Positions 50,407 through 59,468 of a stretch of 64,000 nucleotides of DNA are shown in pieces. Source of the stretch: Oceanispirochaeta sp. M1. GTDB taxonomy: Bacteria; Spirochaetota; Spirochaetia; DSM-2461. Within the stretch, counting starts at the first letter, position 1. Each line of letters starts with the position of its first letter. Where the stretch lies: contig NZ_QQPQ01000001.1 in the NCBI RefSeq assembly GCF_003346715.1, positions 235,353-299,352 on the forward strand, read 5' to 3'. Under the pieces are notes generated by a model. It was not told the origin of the DNA, made no database searches, and saw only the letters and a list, made by a program, of their open reading frames with translations. A program made the position numbers and the translations under genes.

Positions 50407-51288
50407 TTAAAGCAGGGTTTTTCTGTATTCTTCTGTCTTGAGATTGTTTCTTTCAAGTACAGCCATCACCTGATCTACTACGTATTGTTTAGGGTCCCGG
50501 CCTGCCGGAGTTTCGGCTATTTTTTCCTTACGGAAATCTTTTCCCCTTACAGGTTCTGATACGCTGAAAAGGATGATATCTTCGTGCAGAGTATCTTTTT
50601 CCATGTTGTTCTCTCTATTGGGAATCAATAGGTTCCCGTTGATGCTGACAAAAGAAACATAGTCAAAGGCTTTAAGGTAGGAATGAATTTCCCTGACACC
50701 TTTTTTTGACTCCGGGTCCCATGGTCTATATCTGGTTCCTGCCGGAAAGACGACCACAATATTGCTGTGATACTTTCTATGAGTCATTTCTCTCATGGCA
50801 GCATGGTTGATAGGCAGGCTGACTTTTTTGATTTCAGCCAGTTTCTCAGGATCAGTCTCGGAATCAATGCTTCGGCTGGGATAGATAACAATGGTTGTAT
50901 AGGAATTAGTAAACGCTGCGGTCAGACCACCTGATGCTGACAGTTTCATCCCCTGTATGGGCAGCAGGCGTTCGGCAACCTCCGGGCCTAGGCCTTCAGT
51001 TTTTTCAATAAGTCTGAAGAGAGCCGGATAATCAAAATTACTATAATGTTCTAAAAGGAGGAGGCAGGATTTTCCCTTGAGGGAATACTCACTCAACTGT
51101 TTGAGGTTCTCTGAACCTCTGATTGCACTGCCCGGTTTCATCAGCTTTTCTACTAAGTCACCGATTGTATCCCGGTTTATTTTCACGCCTTCCATATATA
51201 CATTATCAGGACGAGCTTCAAAGTCTCCTTTCAGATTACTCTGAAGAAAAGACACCATTTTTTGAAATTGATCTATGGATATGTTCAT
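50407..51288 (-). CDS. 1-acyl-glycerol-3-phosphate acyltransferase-like protein
   Basis: PlsC-type acyltransferase of 293 residues. The catalytic HX4D motif is EHYSNFDYP (H81, D86) and the substrate-binding block is VVVFPAGTRYRPWDP, a variant of FPEGTRSR with Ala for Glu. A further IYPSRSID segment lies between them. There is no transmembrane helix, so membrane association is likely peripheral. A TATAAT at 51294-51299 ends 6 nt before the ATG and no Shine-Dalgarno is seen. A role in phospholipid or glycolipid acylation is inferred from the family. Confidence 0.75.
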   Translation of the reverse strand: MNISIDQFQKMVSFLQSNLKGDFEARPDNVYMEGVKINRDTIGDLVEKLMKPGSAIRGSENLKQLSEYSLKGKSCLLLLEHYSNFDYPALFRLIEKTEGLGPEVAERLLPIQGMKLSASGGLTAAFTNSYTTIVIYPSRSIDSETDPEKLAEIKKVSLPINHAAMREMTHRKYHSNIVVVFPAGTRYRPWDPESKKGVREIHSYLKAFDYVSFVSINGNLLIPNRENNMEKDTLHEDIILFSVSEPVRGKDFRKEKIAETPAGRDPKQYVVDQVMAVLERNNLKTEEYRKTLL

Positions 51289-51394
51289 ATAAGATTATAA
51301 TGCTCCCATTTTATCACTTTTATCAAGTGGAAAACAGTATAACTCTCTTCTGTTGGGGGTAGGCAGTTCAATTTGATATAAAGGTACAAATCCA

Positions 51395-51424
51395 TTGGAG
51401 ATTTCACACAGGGAAGTCTATTAT
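51395..51424 (+). promoter_or_regulatory. Promoter of the 51431 gene, leaderless
   Basis: TTGGAG, 18 nt, TATTAT ending 7 nt before the ATG at 51431. It lies inside a longer open frame beginning at 51395 and so decides the start. Confidence 0.55.
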
Positions 51425-51430
51425 ATATCT

Positions 51431-52993
51431 ATGAAATATCAGCGAATACAATTGTTAATTCCGGTTTTTATGCTGCTCACCTTATCTCTTTTCTCAAAGG
51501 GGCAGAGAGATGGAGCAGAGGATAAGCTTTCTCAGAAATCTGAAACTACTGTCAATATTCCTCAATTCTCAATCCTTATATCCGAAATACCTGAAGAAAC
51601 AGAGTTTTTTCCCGGCAGGGATGATCCTGAAATGATGGTGTTTTATCAATTGTTTGAAGGGCTTGTAGTGGAGAACCCGGAGAGCTGTGAGATTGAAACC
51701 GCTCTTGCAGAGGACTGGGAGTTTCTTGAGGAGGGGCAGGTTATAAGATTCAGGCTGAAAACAGTACTCTGGAGTGATGGCACTCCTGTCACTGCTGAAG
51801 ATTTCAGAACTTCATGGCTTAGAATGCTGGAGCTGGAAGAGAAAACAGCTAAACCTTTTATCTCCTTATTTATTAAAGATAAGGGGTCTGAAGCTCTTCG
51901 TGTTCTGTCTGATAATACTCTGGAGATTGAGTTCAACAGACCGTACCCCTTCGCTCTCCGCCTGCTTTGTGAACCCTCTTTCTTTCTTTATCCTTCCTCT
52001 TTTTTTGAATTAGAAAACTACAGCCCCCAGTTGCTGGCAACAATACCTTCCTCATCGGCATATACTCTTAAGCCTTCCTTTTCTGATGATAAGAGTTTTC
52101 TTCTCACAAAACGGAAAAATTATCACGAGAACAGAGGGCCTGAGACCCTGAAATTTACTGAGTGTTCCTCAGAAGAGGCCCTGTCTCTCTATACTGCCGC
52201 TAAGGCTCAATGGTTAACATCTTATGTATTCCCTGTGCAGAAACTCTCTGAACTGGAATACAGGTATGATTTTTCGGCTCCCTCAGGGAGGACATCCTAT
52301 TTTTATATACTGAACAGGATGCACTCTCCCCTGGGTAATTCTGGATTGAGGAGAGAGCTGGTTGAAGTTGTGGATACAGAGCTTCTGGTACAGGATCTGC
52401 TCAGGGGGCCGCAGCAGCCAGCCTATTCACTCATTCCAGGCTCTTTTTATAAGAAAGAAGCCAGTTCTCTCAGATGGCCTGTGGAGCCTGAGGAGGAATT
52501 TGAAGCTGCAGGGAAGGAGAGTCCCCTGATTTTTATTTATCCGGTAGAAGAGGGGCACCGGAAAGTTGCAGAGTATCTGATAGCTCTCTGGTACGAGAAG
52601 AGCGGTATACCAGTCGAGGGCAGGTCTATGGACTGGCTGGATTTTCTCCAGGCAAGAGACCGTGGGGAATATGATATCGCTCTGGGCGGCTGGACTGCTC
52701 AGTACAATGATCCCCACAGCTTTCTATCCCTGTTTCTGACAGGGAGTCTTTTCAGATATCCGGGTTCAGGAAATAATGATTTTGATAAATTGATACTTGA
52801 AGCAGAGCTTCTCCCTGAGGGGGCTGCCAGGGAAAAGATTCAGTATGAGGCAGAATCTCTTCTGCTCCATAGGGACAATGAGATTCTACCTCTATTTTTT
52901 ACTACTTTTCCTCAACTGCTGAATACCAGGGAGTTCAAGGGAATCGGTAAGAACCCTTCTGCCCCACAGCCTCTTAAATTCCTTCATAATTGA
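51431..52993 (+). CDS. Family 5 extracellular solute-binding protein (OppA-like)
   Basis: Peptide-binding protein of 520 residues from 51431. The hydrophobic leader MKYQRIQLLIPVFMLLTLSL starts here, and an in-frame ATG at 51395 is rejected because a promoter overlaps it. No lipobox Cys is seen. Motifs of the SBP5 family: FYQLFEGLVVENPE, LKTVLWSDGTPVTAEDFRTS, and YDIALGGWTAQYNDPHSFLS. It lies just upstream of oppABCDF but has its own promoter and a terminator-like hairpin, so it is a separate unit and may supply an alternative ligand to the same permease. Confidence 0.85.
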   Translation: MKYQRIQLLIPVFMLLTLSLFSKGQRDGAEDKLSQKSETTVNIPQFSILISEIPEETEFFPGRDDPEMMVFYQLFEGLVVENPESCEIETALAEDWEFLEEGQVIRFRLKTVLWSDGTPVTAEDFRTSWLRMLELEEKTAKPFISLFIKDKGSEALRVLSDNTLEIEFNRPYPFALRLLCEPSFFLYPSSFFELENYSPQLLATIPSSSAYTLKPSFSDDKSFLLTKRKNYHENRGPETLKFTECSSEEALSLYTAAKAQWLTSYVFPVQKLSELEYRYDFSAPSGRTSYFYILNRMHSPLGNSGLRRELVEVVDTELLVQDLLRGPQQPAYSLIPGSFYKKEASSLRWPVEPEEEFEAAGKESPLIFIYPVEEGHRKVAEYLIALWYEKSGIPVEGRSMDWLDFLQARDRGEYDIALGGWTAQYNDPHSFLSLFLTGSLFRYPGSGNNDFDKLILEAELLPEGAAREKIQYEAESLLLHRDNEILPLFFTTFPQLLNTREFKGIGKNPSAPQPLKFLHN

Positions 52994-53063
52994 AAGATTT
53001 TAAGAATTATGAAAACAATCCTTAATGGTAGATTATTGCCGTAAATTCCGATTATATAATAAA

Positions 53064-53096
53064 AAACAGATGTATAGTGACAGGATACATCTGTTT
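53064..53096 (+). terminator. Hairpin after the OppA-like gene
   Basis: AAACAGATGTAT and ATACATCTGTTT form a perfect 12-bp stem around a 9-nt loop, followed by TTTAAATTTTG. The 388-bp gap at 52994-53381 holds this hairpin and the opp promoter; the rest is AT-rich with no convincing gene. Confidence 0.6.
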
Positions 53097-53316
53097 AAAT
53101 TTTGTCAAAATAAAAAAGTAATCGGATAAAAATACAATGTTCAGCGCTGTATATATAATAAATATGGAATAAAACACTCGTTCTCGTTGATATTTATTCA
53201 TTTCAGACATTTATTCTTTCTCCCTGCCATGAAAACAACAACATTGACTAATGGCAAAAAGGTTGGTTAAATATCATGATCGAAGATTTTATATAGATTT
53301 ATCTATTCTGTTCTAT

Positions 53317-53346
53317 TGGACAGTTTTGGGGAAATCAGAGTATAAT
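53317..53346 (+). promoter_or_regulatory. Promoter of oppABCDF
   Basis: TGGACA, 18 nt, perfect TATAAT. The expected leader is about 28 nt and ends with AGGAGA 8 nt before the GTG, so this transcript has a normal ribosome site. Confidence 0.6.
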
Positions 53347-53381
53347 TCTCAATTAAATCACACACATAGGAGAAAGAGAAA

Positions 53382-55025
53382 GTGAAGAAAATGTTATTTC
53401 TTGCCCTCGTCGTAGCTCTACTGTCTCCCCTTGCGGTATTCGCAGGTGGACAGCAGGACGTTTCAGACTCAGCTTCTGCAGAAGCAAGCAAGGGTCCCGT
53501 TGTAATGAACTGGAACCTGGCTGCTGACCCCAAAACTATCGACCCCAGCCTGAATGGTGCATCTGATGGCGGAGACGTTATCAGTAACACATTTGAAGGA
53601 CTCGTCCGTGAAAGAAGCGGTGAAGTTGTCCCCGGTATCGCTAAGAGCTGGGAAACATCAGCCGACGGTATGGTTGTAACCTTTCACCTGAGAGAGTCTA
53701 AGTGGTCAGACGGTTCACCCCTGACAGCTAATGACTTTGTATACGGTTGGAAAAAAGGTATTGATCCCGCCACTGCTTCCGAGTATGGATGGATTTGGCA
53801 CTACACTAATGTATTAAATGCTGAAGCTGCCAACAATGGTGAAGTTTCTCTTGATGAAGTAGGAATCAAAGCAATTGATGATCTGACTTTCGAAGTTACT
53901 TTGACAGCACCCACAGATTACTTTGTATCTCTTTCTTCTTTCTATCATTTCAGACCCCTCAAAAAGTCTGTTGTTGAAGATCCCGCCGGTGCCGATGGCC
54001 TTTGGGCTAAAACACCTGCACTTGCTGTAAGTAATGGTCCCTTCAAAGTGACAACTTATAAAGTCGGTGATGGAATGACTCTTACAAAGAATGAGCAGTT
54101 CTGGAATGCATCCAAAGTTGGAATCGACGTAATCAATGTTAAATTCATCGATGTAGCTTCTACAGCTATGACAGCATACTCTGCCGGTGAATTCGACTTC
54201 CTGAACGATGTTCCCCCTGCCGACATTCCCAAGCTGATTGCCGAAAACCCCGAATTCTATGTATTCCCCCTTCTGGGAACCTATTATTATAACTTCAACA
54301 TGGATCTGGATCTCTGGAGTGATGTCCGTGTAAGAAAAGCTCTGGCCTATGGTATCGACAGAGAAATGATTACAGAAACACTCGCAACAGGTAATGTTCC
54401 TGCTGCCGGATTCGTACCTCCTGGATTCCCCGATGATAAAGGCAAGGACTTCTTTGAAACTGCCGGAACTTACGGTGTTTCTCTGGACAGCAGTTCTGTA
54501 GAAGAAGGTAAAAAACTTCTTGCTGAAGCTGGTTACCCTAATGGTGAAGGTTTCCCCAAATTCACCCTGCTGTACAACACTTCCGAAGGTCATCAGCTTG
54601 TAGCCGAAATGGTTCAGGAAATGTGGAAAGTAAATCTGGGTATCGAGTGTAATCTTGAAAACCAGGAATGGGCTGTATTTCAGGACACCAGAAAACAGGG
54701 TGACTATGAAGTATCCCGTGGTGGATGGCTCACAGACTTCCTTGATCCCATGGGTCTTCTGGCAATCTTTGTAGACGGAAACGACTACAACGATCCTAAA
54801 TACAACAACCCTGCTTACAACAAAGAAATGGCTATTGCTTCTTCAACTTTTGGTCCCGAGCACTATAAAGCACTGTATGCCGCTCAGGATATCCTGATGA
54901 ATGATATGCCTATTGTACCTGTATATCACTATACCGATTACTTTCTCTCCAGCCCCAAACTGAAAGGCTGGGACAGAAGTATGCTGGGTCAGATCGACTT
55001 CAGTACTGCTTATATCGCAGAATAA
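53382..55025 (+). CDS. oppA: Oligopeptide-binding protein OppA
   Basis: Periplasmic peptide-binding protein of 547 residues. The leader ends in VFA before GGQQDVSDS, a spirochaete-style mature end without lipobox. SBP5 motifs include AADPKTIDPSLNGASDGGDV, ISNTFEGLVRERSGEVVPGI, LRESKWSDGSPLTANDFVYG and RGGWLTDFLDPMGLLA. GTG start with AGGAGA upstream. It heads the opp operon; a strong hairpin after its stop probably raises its level over the membrane components. The sequence has an unusually uniform codon use (for example CCC for Pro), in keeping with high expression. Confidence 0.93.
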   Translation: MKKMLFLALVVALLSPLAVFAGGQQDVSDSASAEASKGPVVMNWNLAADPKTIDPSLNGASDGGDVISNTFEGLVRERSGEVVPGIAKSWETSADGMVVTFHLRESKWSDGSPLTANDFVYGWKKGIDPATASEYGWIWHYTNVLNAEAANNGEVSLDEVGIKAIDDLTFEVTLTAPTDYFVSLSSFYHFRPLKKSVVEDPAGADGLWAKTPALAVSNGPFKVTTYKVGDGMTLTKNEQFWNASKVGIDVINVKFIDVASTAMTAYSAGEFDFLNDVPPADIPKLIAENPEFYVFPLLGTYYYNFNMDLDLWSDVRVRKALAYGIDREMITETLATGNVPAAGFVPPGFPDDKGKDFFETAGTYGVSLDSSSVEEGKKLLAEAGYPNGEGFPKFTLLYNTSEGHQLVAEMVQEMWKVNLGIECNLENQEWAVFQDTRKQGDYEVSRGGWLTDFLDPMGLLAIFVDGNDYNDPKYNNPAYNKEMAIASSTFGPEHYKALYAAQDILMNDMPIVPVYHYTDYFLSSPKLKGWDRSMLGQIDFSTAYIAE

Positions 55026-55043
55026 TCTGTAATAATTGAAAGT

Positions 55044-55075
55044 GCTGTCTTCCCTGGGGAAGACAGCCTTTTTTT
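55044..55075 (+). terminator. oppA-oppB attenuator
   Basis: GCTGTCTTCC-CTGG-GGAAGACAGC, a perfect 10-bp stem, followed by C and seven T residues. It should stop most transcripts after oppA and let some reach oppBCDF, mirroring the hairpin after araF. Confidence 0.85.
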
Positions 55076-55165
55076 GCAAAGCCTGAATTTCAACACTACA
55101 TAACCTTTCAGGCAAGTAAACTACATGCGTTTTGCAATGTAAAGCCAAACTTAGGAGACCCCTGT

Positions 55166-56095
55166 ATGAGAAATTATTTCATACGACGCCTGATTTATTC
55201 CCTGTTGACAATATTTATAATTGCCACAGTTCTTTTCTTTGTGATGCACTCCATTCCGGGCGGACCCTTTACTCGTGAACGGCCAGTTCCTCCGGAAATC
55301 ATGCGCGTTTTAAATGAAAAATATAAACTTGATCAGCCCTTGTATATGCAGTACCTGGATTATATGAAGGGACTTATTACTTTTGACCTTGGTCCTTCTT
55401 TTTCAAAAATAGGTATATCTGTAAATGACCTGATTATCGAAGGATTTCCACCAACTGCTAAAGTTGGATTTCTGGCAGCCTTATTGATTGTTGTCTTAGG
55501 TGTGCCCTTCGGTATCATCTCTGCTTTGAAGCAGAATAAACCCATTGACTATTTTGTGATGTTTATGGCGACCCTGGGGGTTACAATCCCCAGTTTCGTT
55601 ATTGCAGCACTGATGATATACTTCTTTGCCGGGAAACTGGGTTGGATTCCCCCCTTTGGTTTATCTACTCCCGCCAGTTACATCGGTCCTATTATTGCTC
55701 TGGCAGGCTATTCACTCTCCTTTGTAACCCGTCTGACCCGTTCCAGTATGCTGGAAGTTCTAAGGCAGGATTATGTGAGAACCGCCCGTGCCAATGGCCT
55801 CAGGGAATGGTCAGTTATCGGTAAGCATGCTGTCAAGAATGCTTTGATTCCTGTTATTACCTATATGGGTCCCACCATTGCGGCACTCATGACAGGATCA
55901 TTTGTTGTGGAGCGAATGTTTGCCATTCCAGGCATCGGCCGTTATTTTGTAGAATCCGTATCCAATCGTGACTATACCGTTATCATGGGAATTAATGTCA
56001 TGTTTGCTGCCTTCTATGTTCTAATGGTTCTTCTGGTTGATGTAGCCTATGCCCTGATCGATCCACGCATCAGGTTTGAAAAGGAGAGCAAATAG
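55166..56095 (+). CDS. oppB: Oligopeptide ABC transporter permease OppB
   Basis: Integral membrane permease of 309 residues with six hydrophobic segments, the first at about 9-30. The coupling-loop motif is EVLRQDYVRTARANGLREW, and GSFVVERMFAIPGIGRYFVES follows near the C-terminus, both diagnostic of the OppB branch. AGGAG lies 9-13 nt before the ATG. It is read with oppC, whose ATG is 3 nt after the stop. Confidence 0.95.
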   Translation: MRNYFIRRLIYSLLTIFIIATVLFFVMHSIPGGPFTRERPVPPEIMRVLNEKYKLDQPLYMQYLDYMKGLITFDLGPSFSKIGISVNDLIIEGFPPTAKVGFLAALLIVVLGVPFGIISALKQNKPIDYFVMFMATLGVTIPSFVIAALMIYFFAGKLGWIPPFGLSTPASYIGPIIALAGYSLSFVTRLTRSSMLEVLRQDYVRTARANGLREWSVIGKHAVKNALIPVITYMGPTIAALMTGSFVVERMFAIPGIGRYFVESVSNRDYTVIMGINVMFAAFYVLMVLLVDVAYALIDPRIRFEKESK

Positions 56096-56098
56096 TTC

Positions 56099-57295
56099 AT
56101 GGATTCCAAGCAATTTAAATTTATAGATAAGAGCGTAACGGAAATCCCCGAGAAAATGCGCCCCAGTCTCACCTATTGGCAGGATGCCTGGCGAAGACTT
56201 AAAAATCATAGAATGGCAATGGTAGGACTCTGTGGAGTCATTCTTATTGTTATAATAGCTGTCTTCGGTCCTCTTTTTGTAGAGGCCACTTACTCAGATC
56301 AGAACCTTGATTATGCCAATGTACCTCCCCGGATGTCTATTTATCAGTTGGAAGAGGGATACAATGTATTTCTGACCAATGATTATAAGCTGCTGAGGAT
56401 TTCGGACAAAGGTGAAATCCTGGGACGTCTTAAAAAAGGCAAGACTGACCCCATTAATAAACTTTATACCTACGAAGATAAGGAAGAGGGTGTTAAGGTT
56501 GTTCTGGATTTTTCCTATAACCTTCTAAAGGATAAATTGGGTTATGCCTATGATTATGCTTTTCTGTATGGTGATAAAGACCCAATCACTGCTCCTTTGA
56601 AAAAAGTCAGTAATAAAACATACCCCTTTGGTTCTGATTTACTCGGACGTGATCTTATGATCAGAGTTATCTACGGTGCCCGTATTTCTTTGACTGTGGC
56701 TCTGGTCGCATCCCTGGTAAACCTGTTTATCGGTGTTGTCTACGGAAGTGCAGCCGGCTATGAGGGGGGACGTACAGATACGATCATGATGAGGTTTGTT
56801 GATATTCTGACTGCTATTCCTCTCGTTCTCTACGTCATACTTATTATGGTTATTGTAGGTAACAGAGGGTTATGGACCATGATTATCGCACTGGGATCGG
56901 TGTACTGGGTTGTAATGGCCCGTCTGGTGAGAGGTCAGGTTCTAAGCCTTAAGAGTCAGGAGTTTGTATTGGCTGCCCAGGCTCTGGGTGTTTCCAAGAG
57001 ACAAATCATTTTTCGTCATCTTATTCCCAATGCAATGGGACCCATCATCGTCTCAATGACCATGATGATCCCTTCTGCCGTATTTACCGAAGCCTTTATC
57101 GGGTTTATCGGATTGGGAGTTTCCGCTCCCATGGCCTCCTGGGGAACCCTGGCCAATGATGGCCTGCAGGGTCTTCAGTCCTATCCCTACCAGTTGTTCT
57201 TTCCCTCCATGGCAATTGCCATAACCATGCTCTCATTCAACTTTCTGGGAGATGGACTGCGGGATGCGCTGGACCCCAGATTGAGAAAAGGATAA
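56099..57295 (+). CDS. oppC: Oligopeptide ABC transporter permease OppC with insertion
   Basis: Permease of 398 residues, about 90-100 longer than usual OppC. TM1 is at about 37-60; the extra residues (about 63-175) lie in the first periplasmic loop and contain a small beta-rich, Lys/Asp-rich stretch (LLRISDKGEILGRLKKGKTD). The normal core resumes at YPFGSDLLGRDLMIRVIYGA, with the coupling loop SQEFVLAAQALGVSKRQIIF and FIGLGVSAPMASWGTL. The insertion may contact OppA or bind a ligand. It continues the operon; oppD starts 7 nt after its stop. Confidence 0.92.
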   Translation: MDSKQFKFIDKSVTEIPEKMRPSLTYWQDAWRRLKNHRMAMVGLCGVILIVIIAVFGPLFVEATYSDQNLDYANVPPRMSIYQLEEGYNVFLTNDYKLLRISDKGEILGRLKKGKTDPINKLYTYEDKEEGVKVVLDFSYNLLKDKLGYAYDYAFLYGDKDPITAPLKKVSNKTYPFGSDLLGRDLMIRVIYGARISLTVALVASLVNLFIGVVYGSAAGYEGGRTDTIMMRFVDILTAIPLVLYVILIMVIVGNRGLWTMIIALGSVYWVVMARLVRGQVLSLKSQEFVLAAQALGVSKRQIIFRHLIPNAMGPIIVSMTMMIPSAVFTEAFIGFIGLGVSAPMASWGTLANDGLQGLQSYPYQLFFPSMAIAITMLSFNFLGDGLRDALDPRLRKG

Positions 57296-57302
57296 GAGAG
57301 TA

Positions 57303-58322
57303 ATGGAAGATATACTATTAGAAGTTAATAATGTTAAAACTTCGTTTTTTACACACCATGGTGAGATACAGGCTGTCCGCGGTGCTTCCTTCAAACTGAG
57401 GAAGGGAGATGTTCTGGGTATTGTAGGTGAGTCCGGAAGTGGAAAGAGTGTAACCGCTCTCTCTATTATGGGACTGATTGATGAACCCGGAAGAATCAAA
57501 GAGGGCGAGATCCTTTTTGATGGCAAAGACCTGACTAAATTATCACAGAGAGAGTTGGCAGATATTCGTGGTAACGAAATTGCCATGATTTTTCAGGACC
57601 CTATGACCTCTTTGAACCCTGTTTATTCCATCAAAAACCAGATGGTGGAAGTTATCCGTCGTCACCGGAATATCAGCAAGTCCGAGGCCGTTAAAAAAGC
57701 TGTTGAAATGCTCAAACTCGTGGGTATTCCTGAACCTGAAAAACGGATCACCAGCTTTCCTCATGAGTTTTCCGGCGGTATGCGCCAGAGAGTCATGATT
57801 GCAACAGCCCTTTCCTGTAATCCTCATCTGCTTATTGCCGATGAGCCTACAACGGCTCTTGATGTAACCATTCAGGCACAGATTCTTGATCTGATGAATG
57901 AACTGAAAGATAAAGTGAACGCTTCCATTATCATGATTACACATGACCTTGGTGTTATTGCAGAGATCTGTGATCATATCGTTGTAATGTACGGCGGTAC
58001 TATAATGGAGCAGGGTACTGAACAGGATATTTTTTACAATCCTCAGAATCCCTATACCGTTGGACTGCACAAATCTATTCCCAAAATCACTCAGGGAGAG
58101 AAGGAAAGACTGATTCCTATTGAGGGATCACCACCCGACCTTCTGCATCCCCCCGAAGGCTGTCCCTTTTCAAGCCGCTGTCCTCATACCATGGACATCT
58201 GTCTGACTGAGAGACCACCTACATTCAAACTGAGTGAAACCCATACCTCTGCATGCTGGCTGCTTCATGAAGATGCACCTCAGGTGGAAAAATATGAGAA
58301 AGCAGGAGCCGTAAGTGAGTAA
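57303..58322 (+). CDS. oppD: Oligopeptide ABC transporter ATPase OppD
   Basis: ATP-binding subunit of 339 residues. Walker A is GESGSGKS, the Q-loop lies in AMIFQDPMTSLNP, the signature is FSGGMRQRVMIA, Walker B is LLIADEPTTALDV and the switch His is in MITHDLGVIAEICD. The C-terminal oligopeptide-transporter extension has Cys residues in CPFSSRCPHTMDIC that may carry an iron-sulfur cluster, as in DppD/OppD relatives. It pairs with OppF to drive the importer. The last 8 nt overlap oppF. Confidence 0.96.
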   Translation: MEDILLEVNNVKTSFFTHHGEIQAVRGASFKLRKGDVLGIVGESGSGKSVTALSIMGLIDEPGRIKEGEILFDGKDLTKLSQRELADIRGNEIAMIFQDPMTSLNPVYSIKNQMVEVIRRHRNISKSEAVKKAVEMLKLVGIPEPEKRITSFPHEFSGGMRQRVMIATALSCNPHLLIADEPTTALDVTIQAQILDLMNELKDKVNASIIMITHDLGVIAEICDHIVVMYGGTIMEQGTEQDIFYNPQNPYTVGLHKSIPKITQGEKERLIPIEGSPPDLLHPPEGCPFSSRCPHTMDICLTERPPTFKLSETHTSACWLLHEDAPQVEKYEKAGAVSE

Positions 58323-59307
58323 TAAGGACGTCCTACTTAAAGTAAACAATCTTAAAAAATATTTCCCCATCTCTGCCGGAGGAATCTTCGAGCAGAAGAA
58401 ACTGCAGCTCAAGGCAGTGGACGGAGTCTCCTTTGAAATAAAGAAAGGGGAGACCTTCGGACTTGTAGGGGAGTCGGGCTGTGGTAAATCTACAACCGGT
58501 AGAACCATTATCCGTCTGTATAATCCTACAGACGGAGAGATCAATTTTGATGGTACTGATCTGGCATCCCTCTCCGAGAAGGAGATGAAACCCTTCCGGA
58601 AGAGAATCCAGATGATCTTTCAGGATCCCTATGCATCATTGAACTCCCGTATGACCGTAACCGATATTATCGGAGAAGGAATTACAACACATAATATTGC
58701 AAGCGGAGTCGAAAGACAGGAGAGAATTTACGATCTTCTCCAGCATGTAGGCCTCAAAAGGGAACATGCCAATAGATATCCTCATGAGTTTTCAGGTGGT
58801 CAGCGTCAGAGAGTCGGTATTGCCCGTGCACTGGCTGTAGAACCCGATCTGGTAATTTGTGACGAGCCTATTTCTGCTCTGGATGTGTCAATTCAGGCGC
58901 AGGTAGTCAATATGATGGAGGATCTGCAGAATGAGATGGGACTGACCTATCTCTTTATTGCTCATGACCTTTCAATGGTAAAACATATCTCCAATAGAAT
59001 CGGAGTCATGTACCTTGGTATGCTGATGGAAGTCTGTGAGTCTGAAGAACTCTACAGAAATCCTCTGCATCCCTATACACAGGCTCTGCTTTCGGCAATT
59101 CCTATTCCTGATCCCAATTTGACCAGAAAGAATAAGAGGGTTGTACTCCAGGGTGATGTTCTCAGCCCCATAGATCCTCCTGTCGGATGCCGTTTTGCAA
59201 CTCGCTGTCCTGTGGCTATACCACGCTGCAAAGAAGAGACTCCTGTTCTGGAAGAATTGGCTCCGGGACATCATGTGGCCTGTCATGTTGCTAAGGGTTC
59301 ACGCTGA
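58315..59307 (+). CDS. oppF: Oligopeptide ABC transporter ATPase OppF
   Basis: Second ATPase subunit, 330 residues. Walker A is GESGCGKST, Q-loop region MIFQDPYASLNSRM, signature FSGGQRQRVGIA, Walker B LVICDEPISALDV and switch His in FIAHDLSMVKHISN. The C-terminal Cys-containing stretch CRFATRCPVAIPRC matches that of OppD. It starts with GTG overlapping oppD by 8 nt. It closes the operon before a terminator. Confidence 0.96.
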   Translation: MSNKDVLLKVNNLKKYFPISAGGIFEQKKLQLKAVDGVSFEIKKGETFGLVGESGCGKSTTGRTIIRLYNPTDGEINFDGTDLASLSEKEMKPFRKRIQMIFQDPYASLNSRMTVTDIIGEGITTHNIASGVERQERIYDLLQHVGLKREHANRYPHEFSGGQRQRVGIARALAVEPDLVICDEPISALDVSIQAQVVNMMEDLQNEMGLTYLFIAHDLSMVKHISNRIGVMYLGMLMEVCESEELYRNPLHPYTQALLSAIPIPDPNLTRKNKRVVLQGDVLSPIDPPVGCRFATRCPVAIPRCKEETPVLEELAPGHHVACHVAKGSR

Positions 59308-59348
59308 TTATCTGCTCTGAATAACTGAGAGCTCTTTATTGTACTTTC

Positions 59349-59384
59349 AAGGCTGCCTGTAAAAAGGCGGCCTTTTCTTTTTTT
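59349..59384 (+). terminator. Terminator of the opp operon
   Basis: AAGGCTGCC and GGCGGCCTT form a 9-bp stem with one G-T pair around TGTAAAAA, followed by a T-rich run with one C (TTCTTTTTTT). Confidence 0.85.
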
Positions 59385-59434
59385 GCCCAGCGAAGCTGGC
59401 AAACCCAGTCTGATTAAGCCCAAAAACACAGACT

Positions 59435-59462
59435 TTGATAAAATCTGATTTCATTGTAAAGT
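59435..59462 (+). promoter_or_regulatory. Candidate promoter of the 59469 regulator
   Basis: TTGATA, 16 nt, TAAAGT ending 7 nt before the ATG at 59469. Moderately weak boxes; supports the second ATG rather than that at 59463. Confidence 0.4.
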
Positions 59463-59468
59463 ATGTGC

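Noticed and set aside
51395..51430. Upstream ATG for the OppA-like gene
   Set aside because: The added residues precede the signal peptide and overlap a promoter whose -10 ends 7 nt before 51431.
53814..54593. Long minus-strand open frame (259 codons) antisense to oppA
   Set aside because: Result of strong codon bias in oppA; no recognisable protein features and no ribosome site.
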